Shown: positions 1 to 7,130 of the stretch, piece by piece
Numbering within the stretch: the first letter of the stretch is position 1
Layout of the letters: every line of letters begins with the position of its first letter
The notes under the pieces: generated by a model
The model's database searches: none
What the model saw: only the letters and a program-made list of their open reading frames with translations
What the model was told of the DNA's origin: nothing
Source of the DNA: an uncultured Porphyromonadaceae bacterium
Lineage (GTDB): Bacteria; Bacteroidota; Bacteroidia; Bacteroidales; Muribaculaceae
NCBI GenBank assembly: GCA_937901905.1
Contig: CALDIF010000029.1
Span: 1 to 17,075, forward strand
Direction of reading: 5' to 3'
DNA length: 17,075 nt
Position numbers and translations under genes: made by a program

Positions 1-69
1 AATGATGAATTTTTAGTGTAAAAAAAAGTAAATTAGGCTTAAAAATTTTACTAATTGAAAATTTAACTA

Positions 70-77
70 TAATTTTG
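70..77 (+). promoter_or_regulatory. Possible -7 promoter element of the lipoprotein gene
   Basis: The sequence TAATTTTG matches the Bacteroidetes -7 consensus TAnnTTTG and lies about 50 nt before the ATG at 128. No TTTG stands at the usual 19-21 nt spacing upstream; a TTG at 55-57 is too close. The call rests on the -7 box and on its place in an AT-rich leader, so it is tentative. Positions 1-69 show nothing else recognisable. Confidence 0.4.
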
Positions 78-127
78 GCATCAGATTATAACTATTGTTT
101 CACTTTTTAGATTGTTTTATTACTAAG

Positions 128-700
128 ATGAAAAAGATTTTATTCGCTATTGTTGCCGTTTTGGCAATGACTTTTGTGGCTTGTGACAACAAGCCCGCCG
201 ATGCAGAGTATCAGTTTGATTCGGAGAAGTTCACTTCGGAGTTGCTCGCTGCCGGTGACTCGGCAAGTGCTGTGGGTTTGCTTGACAACGTCAAGGCTAC
301 CGCTGACTCTCTTATTGCAGCCGGCAAGGCCGACGCTGCTCAGAAACTTATTGACAAGGTCAAGGAAGTGATTGATGCCAACAAGGAGGCTCTTGATGCC
401 AAGTTCCCTGGCGTGTCAGCCGGTTTGAGCAGTGCAGTTGATGCAGTTGCAAGTAAGTTCGTCGATTTGAAGGATGCCGCCGGTGATGCTGTTGAGGCTG
501 TCGGTGATAAGGCTGCCGAGCTCGGTGACAGTGCCAAGGCTGCTGCCGCAGGAGCCGTCGAGGAAGGTAAGGCTGCTGTTGAGGAAGGTAAGGCTGCTGT
601 CGAGGAAGCCGGCAAGGCTGCCGTTGAAACCGGTAAGGAGAAGGCTGCCGAGGTTGTTGACAATGCTGCCGATAAGGCAAAGGCTCTCATTGGCAAGTAA
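128..700 (+). CDS. Small Ala/Lys/Glu-rich lipoprotein with heptad-like repeats
   Basis: A 190-residue exported lipoprotein of unknown function. The N-terminus is a type II signal: two lysines, a hydrophobic stretch, and a lipobox ending FVAC, so Cys19 is the likely lipidated residue. I chose the ATG at 128 because it begins this signal directly; the in-frame ATG at 95 would add 11 residues in front of it. The mature part is almost entirely Ala, Lys, Glu, Asp, Val and Gly. It contains pieces that look like amphipathic helices, with units of the form KAAVEEG repeated near residues 144-165. Low-complexity helical proteins of this kind (apolipoprotein-like or LEA-like) have no fixed function, and similar sequences arise by convergence, so none is assigned. 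The gene stands alone and ends 8 nt before a strong hairpin. It could be a periplasmic or surface-anchored spacer protein, but that is only inference. Confidence 0.85.
   Translation: MKKILFAIVAVLAMTFVACDNKPADAEYQFDSEKFTSELLAAGDSASAVGLLDNVKATADSLIAAGKADAAQKLIDKVKEVIDANKEALDAKFPGVSAGLSSAVDAVASKFVDLKDAAGDAVEAVGDKAAELGDSAKAAAAGAVEEGKAAVEEGKAAVEEAGKAAVETGKEKAAEVVDNAADKAKALIGK
557..622 (+). repeat. Tandem 21-bp coding repeats (KAAVEEG-type heptads)
   Basis: Units at 557-577 and 578-598 differ at one base (GTC versus GTT) and both encode VEEGKAA. A related 24-bp unit follows at 599-622 (VEEAGKAA), and a further degenerate copy lies after it. Seven-residue periodicity fits a long amphipathic helix. 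Near-identical DNA suggests recent duplication or slippage. Confidence 0.85.
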
Positions 701-708
701 TCCCAATT

Positions 709-767
709 AAGACAAACAATAGTGGCGAGACTATTGACAATCAGTCTCGCCACTATTATTTTGTCTT
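709..767. terminator. Strong bidirectional terminator hairpin between convergent genes
   Basis: Perfect 15-bp arms lie at 718-732 and 743-757 with a 10-nt loop. An outer 8-bp pairing (709-716 with 760-767) is separated from them by one unpaired base on one side and two on the other. The outer arm supplies TTTTGTCTT on the plus side and TTTGTCTT-type U-rich sequence on the minus side, so the same element can stop the lipoprotein transcript and the oncoming minus-strand transcript. Confidence 0.85.
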
Positions 768-801
768 CAAGTGACAACATTCACGATTATTGACAACATT
801 A

Positions 802-969
802 TTCCGAAGATTGATTGAGAATATAATTGAGAACAATATTAACATCTGCCACATTGACCTGACCGTCGTTGTTGACATCATTAGCGGCTGAATTCGTTTC
901 CTCAAAAATATCATTTAAAACTATATTGACATCGGCGACGTTGACTATTCCATCGTTATTTACATCTTC
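802..969 (-). other. Pair of dockerin type I-like repeats
   Basis: The last 56 residues hold two copies of a D-V-N-N-D-G-x-V-N-V-A-D-V-N-I-V-L-N unit. This has the Asp/Asn spacing of the dockerin calcium-binding loop followed by its helix. In clostridia, dockerins dock onto cohesins. Many Bacteroidales exported proteins carry similar pairs without a known cohesin, and no cohesin is visible in this window. Confidence 0.8.
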
Positions 970-2505
970 TAATAATTTATTTGAAGGTAATTCAAACGCA
1001 CCTATGGCATAGTTATACTGTGGCGAACGAATTAAATAATCTCCTAATGCCACATCGTTGTAATTATCGCCTAACTTAGTACTACGCAGGCGTAACATAA
1101 CATATAAGCGATTACCATGAATTATACAATTTTGTGCTGTTGCAGTCGATGAACACAACTGAACCTCTTCATCGATGGCAAGGTCATTGATGCTCACCTT
1201 TGCAAGCATGGCAGGGGCATTAAGACCGATGAAATAGGCTGCATAAACATGTTCGGCATCACAAGGCAATACATCGAAGACACCCGCCCATCCTTTGCCG
1301 ATAGTCATGCCACTAACCGATTCACCGGTGTCTTTGTTGAATTTAAACAAGAAACCGTCGCGCGTGAGTGTACCTGTATTGACCTCTTCGCCGATTGTCG
1401 TCATTCCGTATTGTCCCTCTGCCGCAAGCCACAAACATCCCTCAACAACCTTAAGTTGCGGCACTTGAATTGTTGTTGTCTTGTTGAGTGTGTTAGGATA
1501 GATTGTCAACCAAAGACCATTCAAGTCGGTATCAAGACAGCCACCCACAAGGTGCAAACAGGTATTTTCAGGGACATTGACTTGAGAACCGGCAAAAGAA
1601 AGAACATTCGCCTCGCCTGTTCCTATCACCTGCATTATCAGGTAAAGACGGTTATCGTTAATAGTCATGCATCGCACGTTGTCACTTGTCATTAAACCTT
1701 CGGTCACAACGTGATTGACATAATTGCCCTCATGATCGAGTTTGATTATATAGCCGTTTCCCACGCTCTTTTGACTGTCACCGTTCCACCCTTCTACATT
1801 GTGAGGATTGATGACCTCGGCATCAACATACATCGTCGCACGCATGTTACCCGAGAAATATATGTTTTCTTCATCGTCAAGAACTGCGCTATTAACCGAA
1901 ATACCTGTTGAGATATACTCGGCATCAACGCCATCGTAAGGGTCTGTCGCCACGTTGATTACTTTAGTCCATTCAATTTCACCGTCGCTACTCACCTTCA
2001 TTATAAACGGGCAGAAATATCGACGGGGTTTGCCATTAAACGGTGATGCAATCGAATATTTCGTGTCTTTATCCACGAATGGAGATCCTGTCCCTCAGCA
2101 CCTTCGGTCGTACGCAGTGCAGTAACCACCACTGCCCCACCATCGCGCGTGGCAAGCACCCCACCGCTACCGCTACTGATTTCGCCGTTGATAGAATAAA
2201 TACACCATTGAGGAGTTCCGTCAGGATTAATTTTGTTCAAGCAGAATGAAGTGGGAGCCGATGTACCGTTATAATAGGGTGTGCCAACAGCAATAACGTC
2301 ATCGCCGAAGTACACCTTGTCATCCTCTGCACCGGCACCTATATTACCGAAAGCATACATAGATGCATCGGCAGCAAGTGCGATATTAACACCGTTGGTG
2401 GTTTGCCCGTTTCCGCTCACCGTGCTGATCGGAGGGTCTACTACAAACGCTTTAGACCACAACGACTTCATATCGTCCAATGACTGCGCCCCGACAGCCA
2501 TTGTC

Positions 2506-2541
2506 GTTGAGATTATCAACAGTGTTGAGATTATCAACAGT
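2506..2541 (-). repeat. Exact 18-bp tandem duplication inside a signal peptide
   Basis: Positions 2506-2523 and 2524-2541 are identical. On the minus strand each copy encodes LLIIST, so the hydrophobic core of the signal peptide is doubled in frame. This looks like a slippage product; gain or loss of a copy would keep the frame. Confidence 0.9.
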
Positions 2542-2576
2542 TGTAAATATTTTTTCATTATAGTGTTTTTAACCAC

Positions 2577-2606
2577 TCAAGGGCTCCGCCTAAACGGAAC
2601 CCTTGA
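2577..2606 (-). promoter_or_regulatory. Stem-loop between the two paralogous genes
   Basis: The arms 2577-2588 and 2595-2606 pair over 12 bp around a 6-nt loop. As minus-strand RNA the single imperfect position is a G-U wobble; as plus-strand RNA it is a C-A mismatch, so the minus strand is the likely functional one. It follows the stop of the upstream gene (2631) by 24 nt and ends 18 nt before the ATG at 2558. There is no U-run after it, so it may be a processing, stability or translation-control element rather than a simple terminator. No TAnnTTTG box is visible for the downstream gene. Confidence 0.55.
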
Positions 2607-2630
2607 AATAGTATATGTAATCTATTGTTT

Positions 2631-3500
2631 TTACTTAACTACAACCTTGGTGCCGGCTGCGATGTAAAGACCTGTCGGGAGATTTACACACTCACCTGCA
2701 GCAATGGTGGTGACACGTTGACCAAGCATGTTGTAAACCACAACCGGTTGAGAACCGGCTTTGATTGTATTGCCCTCGACACTCACTTCATTGTCGTTCT
2801 CGGTAATATCGGTAATCGCTGTCGGATTATCCACACGCACTGTGAACGATTGTTTAATATTGGGATTGGAGGAACTTGTAACGGTTATTGTAGCAGTTTC
2901 GGCAGCGGGCGCACGGCGCAGACCGGGAGCGGCACTCCACTCACCGTGCTTGTCAGCTGTAATTAAACCGTTGGCATCAACCTTGACTACACCCTCATTA
3001 CTGCTCGTGTATAGCAGTTTGTTGTTCACAGCAGTGGCAGGAATTACTGTTGCATGAATTTGATAAGTATCACCGCCCTTAGCCATCACAAGCGGCTGGT
3101 TCGGGTCGAGGTCGCCCAAGTCTATGTCCTGTATCGACCCCGCCTCGTCGGGCATAGCGAATGCACATGCCAATACCGACATCTTGGGAGTAGTGACTAT
3201 ATTGTTAGCATCACCGAGTATTGTCACTGTGCCGTTAATGACAGTACGAGTCGTTGTAAAGAGATTGTTGCCGTTGACAACGATGTTATACACGTCATTG
3301 GTCTTGTCAACGAGTTGTATCGTTTCAACTGTTTCAAGCGTTTCGGGATTGATTTTGTTTAGAGAAAGCGGACCGGCGAGAGTATGCCATGCAGCATATA
3401 GATTTCCGTCCAAGCCCTCATAGGTTGCAAAGTAACCTGACTGATTGGTGTCGATGTTTGTTCCATTCACCGCCTCACTACGCACTTTAGTCAAGACGTA
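2631..3500 (-). pseudogene. 5'-truncated exported protein, paralog of the dockerin protein, with Big_2-like domain
   Basis: Only the C-terminal 285 or so residues are present. The first part aligns by eye with the neighbouring gene product: GNNLFTTTRTV with GNRLYVMLRLR, and MSVLACAFAMP with YNYAIGAFELP. After this comes a bacterial Ig-like (Big_2-type) domain with VDANGLITADKHGEW. The end is a beta-rich tail, YNMLGQRV then LPTGLYIAAGTKVVVK, of the type found at the C-terminus of many exported Bacteroidales proteins. The open frame formally continues to 3548, but beyond about 3497 it is only the antisense of the M16 gene, so no native start or signal peptide remains. Compared with the paralog, about 400 N-terminal residues are missing. 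Without its start and promoter it is probably not expressed as a useful protein. Confidence 0.7.
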
Positions 3501-3505
3501 TCTCG
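3490..3505. other. Breakpoint joining two 5'-truncated divergent genes
   Basis: To the left, recognisable minus-strand coding stops at about 3497. To the right, recognisable plus-strand M16 coding starts at about 3499 (YLASLPGEGR). Both genes lack their 5' parts exactly here. One deletion between two divergent genes would produce this arrangement, and so would a false join in assembly. No insertion sequence or obvious repeat marks the point. Confidence 0.7.
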
Positions 3506-4134
3506 CGTCGCTGCCCGGTGAGGGGCGCATTGAGAAACCACGCGACATCGGTTACCGATTATTCCCTGTAAACAAACGCAACTACTGGACGCGTAAGATG
3601 GAAAATCCGCAGGATAAAGTATATTACTTTTGGACATCACAATGCCCATACAATCTGCGCAATCACCTGTTGGCAAAAATTACCGGTCAAGTATTCACGG
3701 GAATTTTCAGAGAGGAAATTCGCGAAAAGCGAGGCTGGACTTATCACGTCGACACCCATTGCAGTGTTGTAACCGACCAGAACGGAGACGATGCACCGGT
3801 GATATTCATGCCGTTAAACGTGACGGTGCAAGCAGGGACTGCACCCGCTACCCGTGAGATCATTGAGAGCACAATCGCTGCAGTTGCGTGCGACGGCATC
3901 ACCGTTGAGCAACTTGACAAAATTAAAAAATACTTGCGCAAAGTGCATGGCGAGGACATCACTGACAACAGTTACTGGATGTCCATGATGAACAACACGG
4001 TTAAGCACGGTGTCAACTTCCACAGCGATTATCTTGGAACTCTTGATAATATAACAACGGAGGATATTCGTGAATTTGTGGCAACCTATATCGCCAACGG
4101 TCGACAGCTCACCTTGACAATGGAAAGTGAATAA
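3499..4134 (+). pseudogene. C-terminal fragment of an M16 (insulinase/pitrilysin) metallopeptidase
   Basis: About 211 residues remain of a family that is usually about 900 residues or more in Bacteroidales. The fragment reads like the last M16 domain: YLASLPGEGRIEKPRD, then LAKITGQVFTGIFREEIREK with the GWTYHV segment, and finally ITTEDIREFVATYIANGRQL. The zinc-binding HxxEH site lies in the N-terminal domain of these enzymes and is absent, so no peptidase activity is expected. An open frame can be extended back to an ATG at 3445, but those codons are the antisense of the neighbouring gene; the first ATG within the fragment is at 3598. The gene ends 56 bp before a large hairpin. Confidence 0.75.
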
Positions 4135-4189
4135 GTCACTGTCGTTTCGGACATTCTCAAGTATATCGGCAAGTGCCGTGTGACTCAGC

Positions 4190-4230
4190 GTACGAAAACT
4201 TAATTTGTGGAGCAAATTAAGTTTTCGTAC
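4190..4230. repeat. Perfect 18-bp inverted repeat on the dxr promoter
   Basis: Arms 4190-4207 and 4213-4230 are perfect complements around a 5-nt loop (TGGAG). The left arm ends with the -33 TTTG and the right arm ends inside the -7 box, so the whole promoter spacer lies within the palindrome. The sequence after the right arm (CTTTGTACTT) is not a good U-run. An operator for a dimeric regulator, or a hairpin ending the M16 transcript, are both possible. Confidence 0.9.
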
Positions 4231-4235
4231 CTTTG
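4204..4235 (+). promoter_or_regulatory. Bacteroidetes-type promoter of dxr
   Basis: TTTG at 4204-4207, a 20-nt spacer, and TACCTTTG at 4228-4235 match the Bacteroidetes consensus exactly. Transcription should begin about 5-7 nt after the -7 box, near 4241, giving a leader of roughly 27 nt to the ATG at 4268. This also excludes a dxr start at the GTG at 4205. Confidence 0.8.
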
Positions 4236-4267
4236 TACTTACTTATAGAATAATCGCATTTAACGAC

Positions 4268-5431
4268 ATGACAGATACCGTAATACGCAACATTGCCATC
4301 TTGGGCAGCACCGGCTCGATAGGTCGTCAAACACTTGACATAATCGCCGAATATCCCGACCGCTTCAAGGCGAGTGTATTGGTAGCAAACAGCAGTGTTG
4401 ACTTGTTAATTGAGCAGGCAATTCGCTTCAAGCCCGATACAGTAATCATCGCACGTGAAGAATTGTACGATACCGTTAACGAAGCCCTTTCCACACACGG
4501 CATAACGGTGCTGACCGGCTCGCAATCCATTGTTGATGTTGTTAAAGACCCCACAATAGATACCGTTGTAACAGCCATGGTCGGTTACAGCGGTCTTGCA
4601 CCGACGATTAGCGCAATCGGTGCCGGTAAGCGCATCGCGCTGGCAAACAAGGAGACACTGGTCGTTGCCGGTGAATTGATTACGCGTTTGTTACAATCAA
4701 GCGACAGTGTTATCTATCCGGTCGACAGTGAACATGGTGCATTTTTCCAATGTCTTGTCGGCGAACGTCACGAAGATATAGCACGCTTTTTACTCACTGC
4801 AAGCGGAGGTCCGTTCCGTAAGACCCCAAAAGACGAATTGGCACACGTCACGGCAGCCGATGCGCTCAAGCACCCGAATTGGGCAATGGGAGCCAAAATC
4901 ACCATTGACAGTGCAACCATGATGAACAAGGGTTTCGAGATGATTGAGGCAAGATGGCTGTTCGGTGTAAAACCTCGCGATATCGAAATTGTTGTACACC
5001 CCCAATCAATAGTCCATTCAATGGTTGAGTTTGTCGACGGCTCGGTAAAGGCACAACTTGGCTTGCCTGATATGCACCTGCCCATACGATACGCATTGGG
5101 ATTGCCGGGAGGACGACTTGCGACTGACTCCAAACGCATGACTCTGAAAGACTTTGCCAACTTGACCTTTGAGACTCCCGATCGTGATAAATTCCCATTG
5201 ATTGATGTTGCATACTATGCTGCCGAGCGTGGCGGAAACACCCCCTGCGTGATGAATGCAGCCAATGAGATTGCAGTTGCGGCATTTTTGCGCGGAACTA
5301 TCGGGTTCAACGATATTTATCGCATCATCAACAAGACAGTCGAAAAGATAGCCTTCGTTGAGTCACCTTGTTATGACGACTATGTCAACAGTAATGCCGA
5401 GGCACGTCAATATGCTACAACCCTATTGTAA
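4268..5431 (+). CDS. dxr: 1-deoxy-D-xylulose 5-phosphate reductoisomerase
   Basis: Dxr converts 1-deoxy-D-xylulose 5-phosphate to 2-C-methyl-D-erythritol 4-phosphate with NADPH and a divalent metal, the committed step of the non-mevalonate isoprenoid pathway in the cytoplasm. The product has 387 residues, normal for the family. Visible signatures in order: the NADPH-binding GSTGSIG at residues 13-19, ALANKETLV, the metal and substrate segment PVDSEHGAFFQCL, LTASGGPFR, HPNWAMGAKITIDSATMMNK with the catalytic-loop Asn and Lys, IEARWLFG, VHPQSIVHSMVEF, and NAANEIAVAAF near the C-terminus. All expected key residues appear present. I chose the ATG at 4268 because it directly precedes the Rossmann strand and follows the promoter. 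The next gene is rseP, a neighbour often seen beside dxr in Bacteroidetes. Confidence 0.97.
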   Translation: MTDTVIRNIAILGSTGSIGRQTLDIIAEYPDRFKASVLVANSSVDLLIEQAIRFKPDTVIIAREELYDTVNEALSTHGITVLTGSQSIVDVVKDPTIDTVVTAMVGYSGLAPTISAIGAGKRIALANKETLVVAGELITRLLQSSDSVIYPVDSEHGAFFQCLVGERHEDIARFLLTASGGPFRKTPKDELAHVTAADALKHPNWAMGAKITIDSATMMNKGFEMIEARWLFGVKPRDIEIVVHPQSIVHSMVEFVDGSVKAQLGLPDMHLPIRYALGLPGGRLATDSKRMTLKDFANLTFETPDRDKFPLIDVAYYAAERGGNTPCVMNAANEIAVAAFLRGTIGFNDIYRIINKTVEKIAFVESPCYDDYVNSNAEARQYATTLL

Positions 5432-5473
5432 AACAATTACTATCAACAAGAGACAAATAACCTGTTTATATCC

Positions 5474-5532
5474 TCCGATAGAGGCAAACCGAAGAAAATC
5501 GGCGATGCTGAGATGATGTATCGGATTTTTTT
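5474..5532 (+). terminator. Possible terminator after dxr
   Basis: TCCGATA at 5474-5480 pairs with TATCGGA at 5519-5525, directly followed by seven Ts (5526-5532). A small inner hairpin (5489-5492 with 5499-5502) sits in the loop. The outer stem is short and the loop long, so termination is probably partial. Confidence 0.4.
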
Positions 5533-5533
5533 G

Positions 5534-5541
5534 TAATTTTG
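5534..5541 (+). promoter_or_regulatory. Possible -7 element of the rseP operon
   Basis: TAATTTTG fits the TAnnTTTG consensus and comes just after the T-run of the putative dxr terminator, about 145 nt before the rseP ATG. There is no TTTG at the expected upstream spacing, so this is a weak call. The rest of the 255-bp gap holds only short unconvincing open frames. Confidence 0.35.
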
Positions 5542-5686
5542 TGGCTCTATTTCGGCGACAGCTCAACGGAGAAGACTTCAAGAAATGTCGCATGGAATGA
5601 CGAAACAGACCTTGCGCCCAACACGTTCACTAAATTGTCAAACCGTGTTGTCAGCGCATATAACATTTAATAAATGAAATTTCACT

Positions 5687-7129
5687 ATGTCTCCATTTTG
5701 GGTTAAAACCATTTCGCTTATACTGTCACTCGGACTGCTTGTGTTTGTTCACGAGTTAGGACACTTTTCTTTCGCACGTTTGTTCCATGTTTGGGTTGAG
5801 CGGTTTTATCTATTCTTCCACCCACAATTTCAAATTATGCGTTGGAACCCGGCGCAACACAAACTGGAATTCTTTGTGCGCAACGATGATTCGACAACCG
5901 AGGAGTCTGCACCAACAGCCGAGCCTACCGATGATGAAGTGAAAGAAAAACAAAGTTGGCGAGCAACGACCTACGGCATCGGCTGGTTGCCATTGGGCGG
6001 ATATTGCCAAATGAGCGGTATGATTGACGAGTCCATGGATTTGGAAACAATGAAACAGCCTGCCAAACCGTGGGAATTTCGCTGCAAACCGGCATGGCAA
6101 CGACTTCTTATCATGGTCGGCGGTGTGTTGTTCAATTTTTTGACTGCACTTGTCATCTATGCAGGCATTGTCTACACCCAAGGCGAGTCATTTGTTGCCT
6201 ATAGTGATGCGGTTGAAGGCATGAAATTCAGTCCGAGTGCCATCAATGCAGGGTTTCGCGATGGAGATATTTTACTGACCGCCGACGACCGACCGCTCAC
6301 CTATTTGACAGGCGAGAGCCTCAGTGACATCATCATGGCTCATCGTGTCACGGTGTTACGCAATCATGCCGACACCGTCACGATCACGTTGCCCGACGAC
6401 TTCTTGTTCCGCGTCAATAACGATGTGGAAAACGGTGACAGTTTCATGTCTTACCGCTTACCGGTGTACATCGGTCAACTCTCACCCGGCATGGGTGCCG
6501 AGAAAGCCGGGTTACAAGCCGGTGATCGCGTGACCGCTGTTGCGGGCGTTGCGACCCCCTCCTTCGATGAACTTACAGCCGCTCTTGATGAGGTAAAAGG
6601 TCAGGACGTCATTATCGAATTTGAACGTAACGGTGTCGTTGACAGCGTTACTGCCGCTATTGATGAGGACGGCAAGTTGGGCATCACCCTATTGTCGCCC
6701 GAGAAAGTCTATAAAGTGACCAAGCGCGAGTATTCATTTTTGGAAGCGATACCACGCGGTATAGTATTGGGTTGGACTACCCTGACCAACTATGTCAAAC
6801 AATTAAAATACATTTTCACGCCTCAAGGAGCCAAGAGTGTCGGCGGTTTCGGCACGATAGGCAGTATATTCCCCGACACGTTCGACTGGGTGGAGTTTTG
6901 GAATATAACAGCGTTGTTGTCACTCATTCTCGCCGTGATGAACATCTTACCGATTCCGGCTCTTGACGGCGGTCATGTATTGTTCTTATTGATAGAGTTG
7001 ATTTCATTCGGTAAAATCAAGCCGAGTGACAAGTTCCTCGAATATGCTCAATGGGTGGGAATGTTCTTGTTGCTCGCCTTGTTGGTGTGGGCAAACGGGA
7101 ATGACATCTACAGGTTCTTAATCAAATAA
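5687..7129 (+). CDS. rseP: RIP metalloprotease, site-2 protease family
   Basis: An integral inner-membrane zinc protease that cleaves membrane proteins within the bilayer. In E. coli, RseP cuts the anti-sigma factor RseA and leftover signal peptides; the Bacteroidales substrate is not visible here. The protein has 480 residues. The zinc site HELGH is at residues 22-26 in the first membrane segment, and the second active-site motif LDG (Asp427) follows NILPIPA in a later one. A polar insert of Glu/Asp/Thr-rich sequence at about residues 65-90 precedes the conserved GIGWLPLGGY. Two PDZ domains are readable, about residues 170-245 and 258-335, the second containing GAEKAGLQAGDRV. The C-terminus is hydrophobic. 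The ATG at 5687 puts the HELGH helix at the usual distance from the N-terminus. The next gene begins after a single base, indicating co-transcription. Confidence 0.95.
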   Translation: MSPFWVKTISLILSLGLLVFVHELGHFSFARLFHVWVERFYLFFHPQFQIMRWNPAQHKLEFFVRNDDSTTEESAPTAEPTDDEVKEKQSWRATTYGIGWLPLGGYCQMSGMIDESMDLETMKQPAKPWEFRCKPAWQRLLIMVGGVLFNFLTALVIYAGIVYTQGESFVAYSDAVEGMKFSPSAINAGFRDGDILLTADDRPLTYLTGESLSDIIMAHRVTVLRNHADTVTITLPDDFLFRVNNDVENGDSFMSYRLPVYIGQLSPGMGAEKAGLQAGDRVTAVAGVATPSFDELTAALDEVKGQDVIIEFERNGVVDSVTAAIDEDGKLGITLLSPEKVYKVTKREYSFLEAIPRGIVLGWTTLTNYVKQLKYIFTPQGAKSVGGFGTIGSIFPDTFDWVEFWNITALLSLILAVMNILPIPALDGGHVLFLLIELISFGKIKPSDKFLEYAQWVGMFLLLALLVWANGNDIYRFLIK

Positions 7130-7130
7130 G

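Larger units (their letters stand above)
799..2558 (-). pseudogene. Exported propeller-like protein with C-terminal dockerin repeats, frameshifted
   Basis: This would be about 586 residues if intact. The ATG at 2558 starts a signal peptide (MKKYLQ, a doubled LLIIST core, then AVGAQ); the in-frame GTG at 2576 is less likely. The body has repeated short beta segments of the kind seen in SBBP or PQQ-like propellers, for example GYIIKLDHEGNYV and GFLFKFNKDTG, and ends in two dockerin type I-like calcium loops. The frame is lost near 2092-2094. Upstream codons read on in one frame to a stop at 2001, while the homologous sequence continues in another frame. Adding one G to the minus-strand GGG run there gives a continuous EGAEG-TGSPFVDKD reading. 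Whether this is a real mutation, slippage-based switching or a sequencing error cannot be told. The neighbouring minus-strand gene is a paralog. Function is unknown; cell-surface carbohydrate or protein binding is inference. Confidence 0.75.

Noticed and set aside
557..640. CRISPR-like or intergenic direct repeats
   Set aside because: The repeats are adjacent, in frame and encode heptads, with no spacers.
360..780. Ser/Ala- and Gln/Pro-rich minus-strand open frames opposite the lipoprotein gene
   Set aside because: They arise from the repetitive GCT/GCC/GAG codons of the lipoprotein and have no independent features.
3445..3498. N-terminal extension of the M16 fragment from the ATG at 3445
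   Set aside because: These codons are the exact antisense of the minus-strand gene and do not resemble M16 sequence.
4190..4230. Invertible promoter element (recombinase-switched)
   Set aside because: The inverted arms are separated by only 5 nt, too close to flank an invertible promoter, and no recombinase gene is visible.
4205..4267. Longer dxr start at the GTG at 4205
   Set aside because: It would lie within the promoter, upstream of the expected transcription start, and adds residues encoded by the palindrome.
5539..5677. Short open frames between dxr and rseP (a 43-residue frame from a TTG at 5539 to a stop at 5670, and a 30-residue frame from an ATG at 5585)
   Set aside because: The first has no proper start and its TTG lies within the putative -7 box; the second has no coding signature. 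The first might be a decayed gene end, but nothing supports expression.
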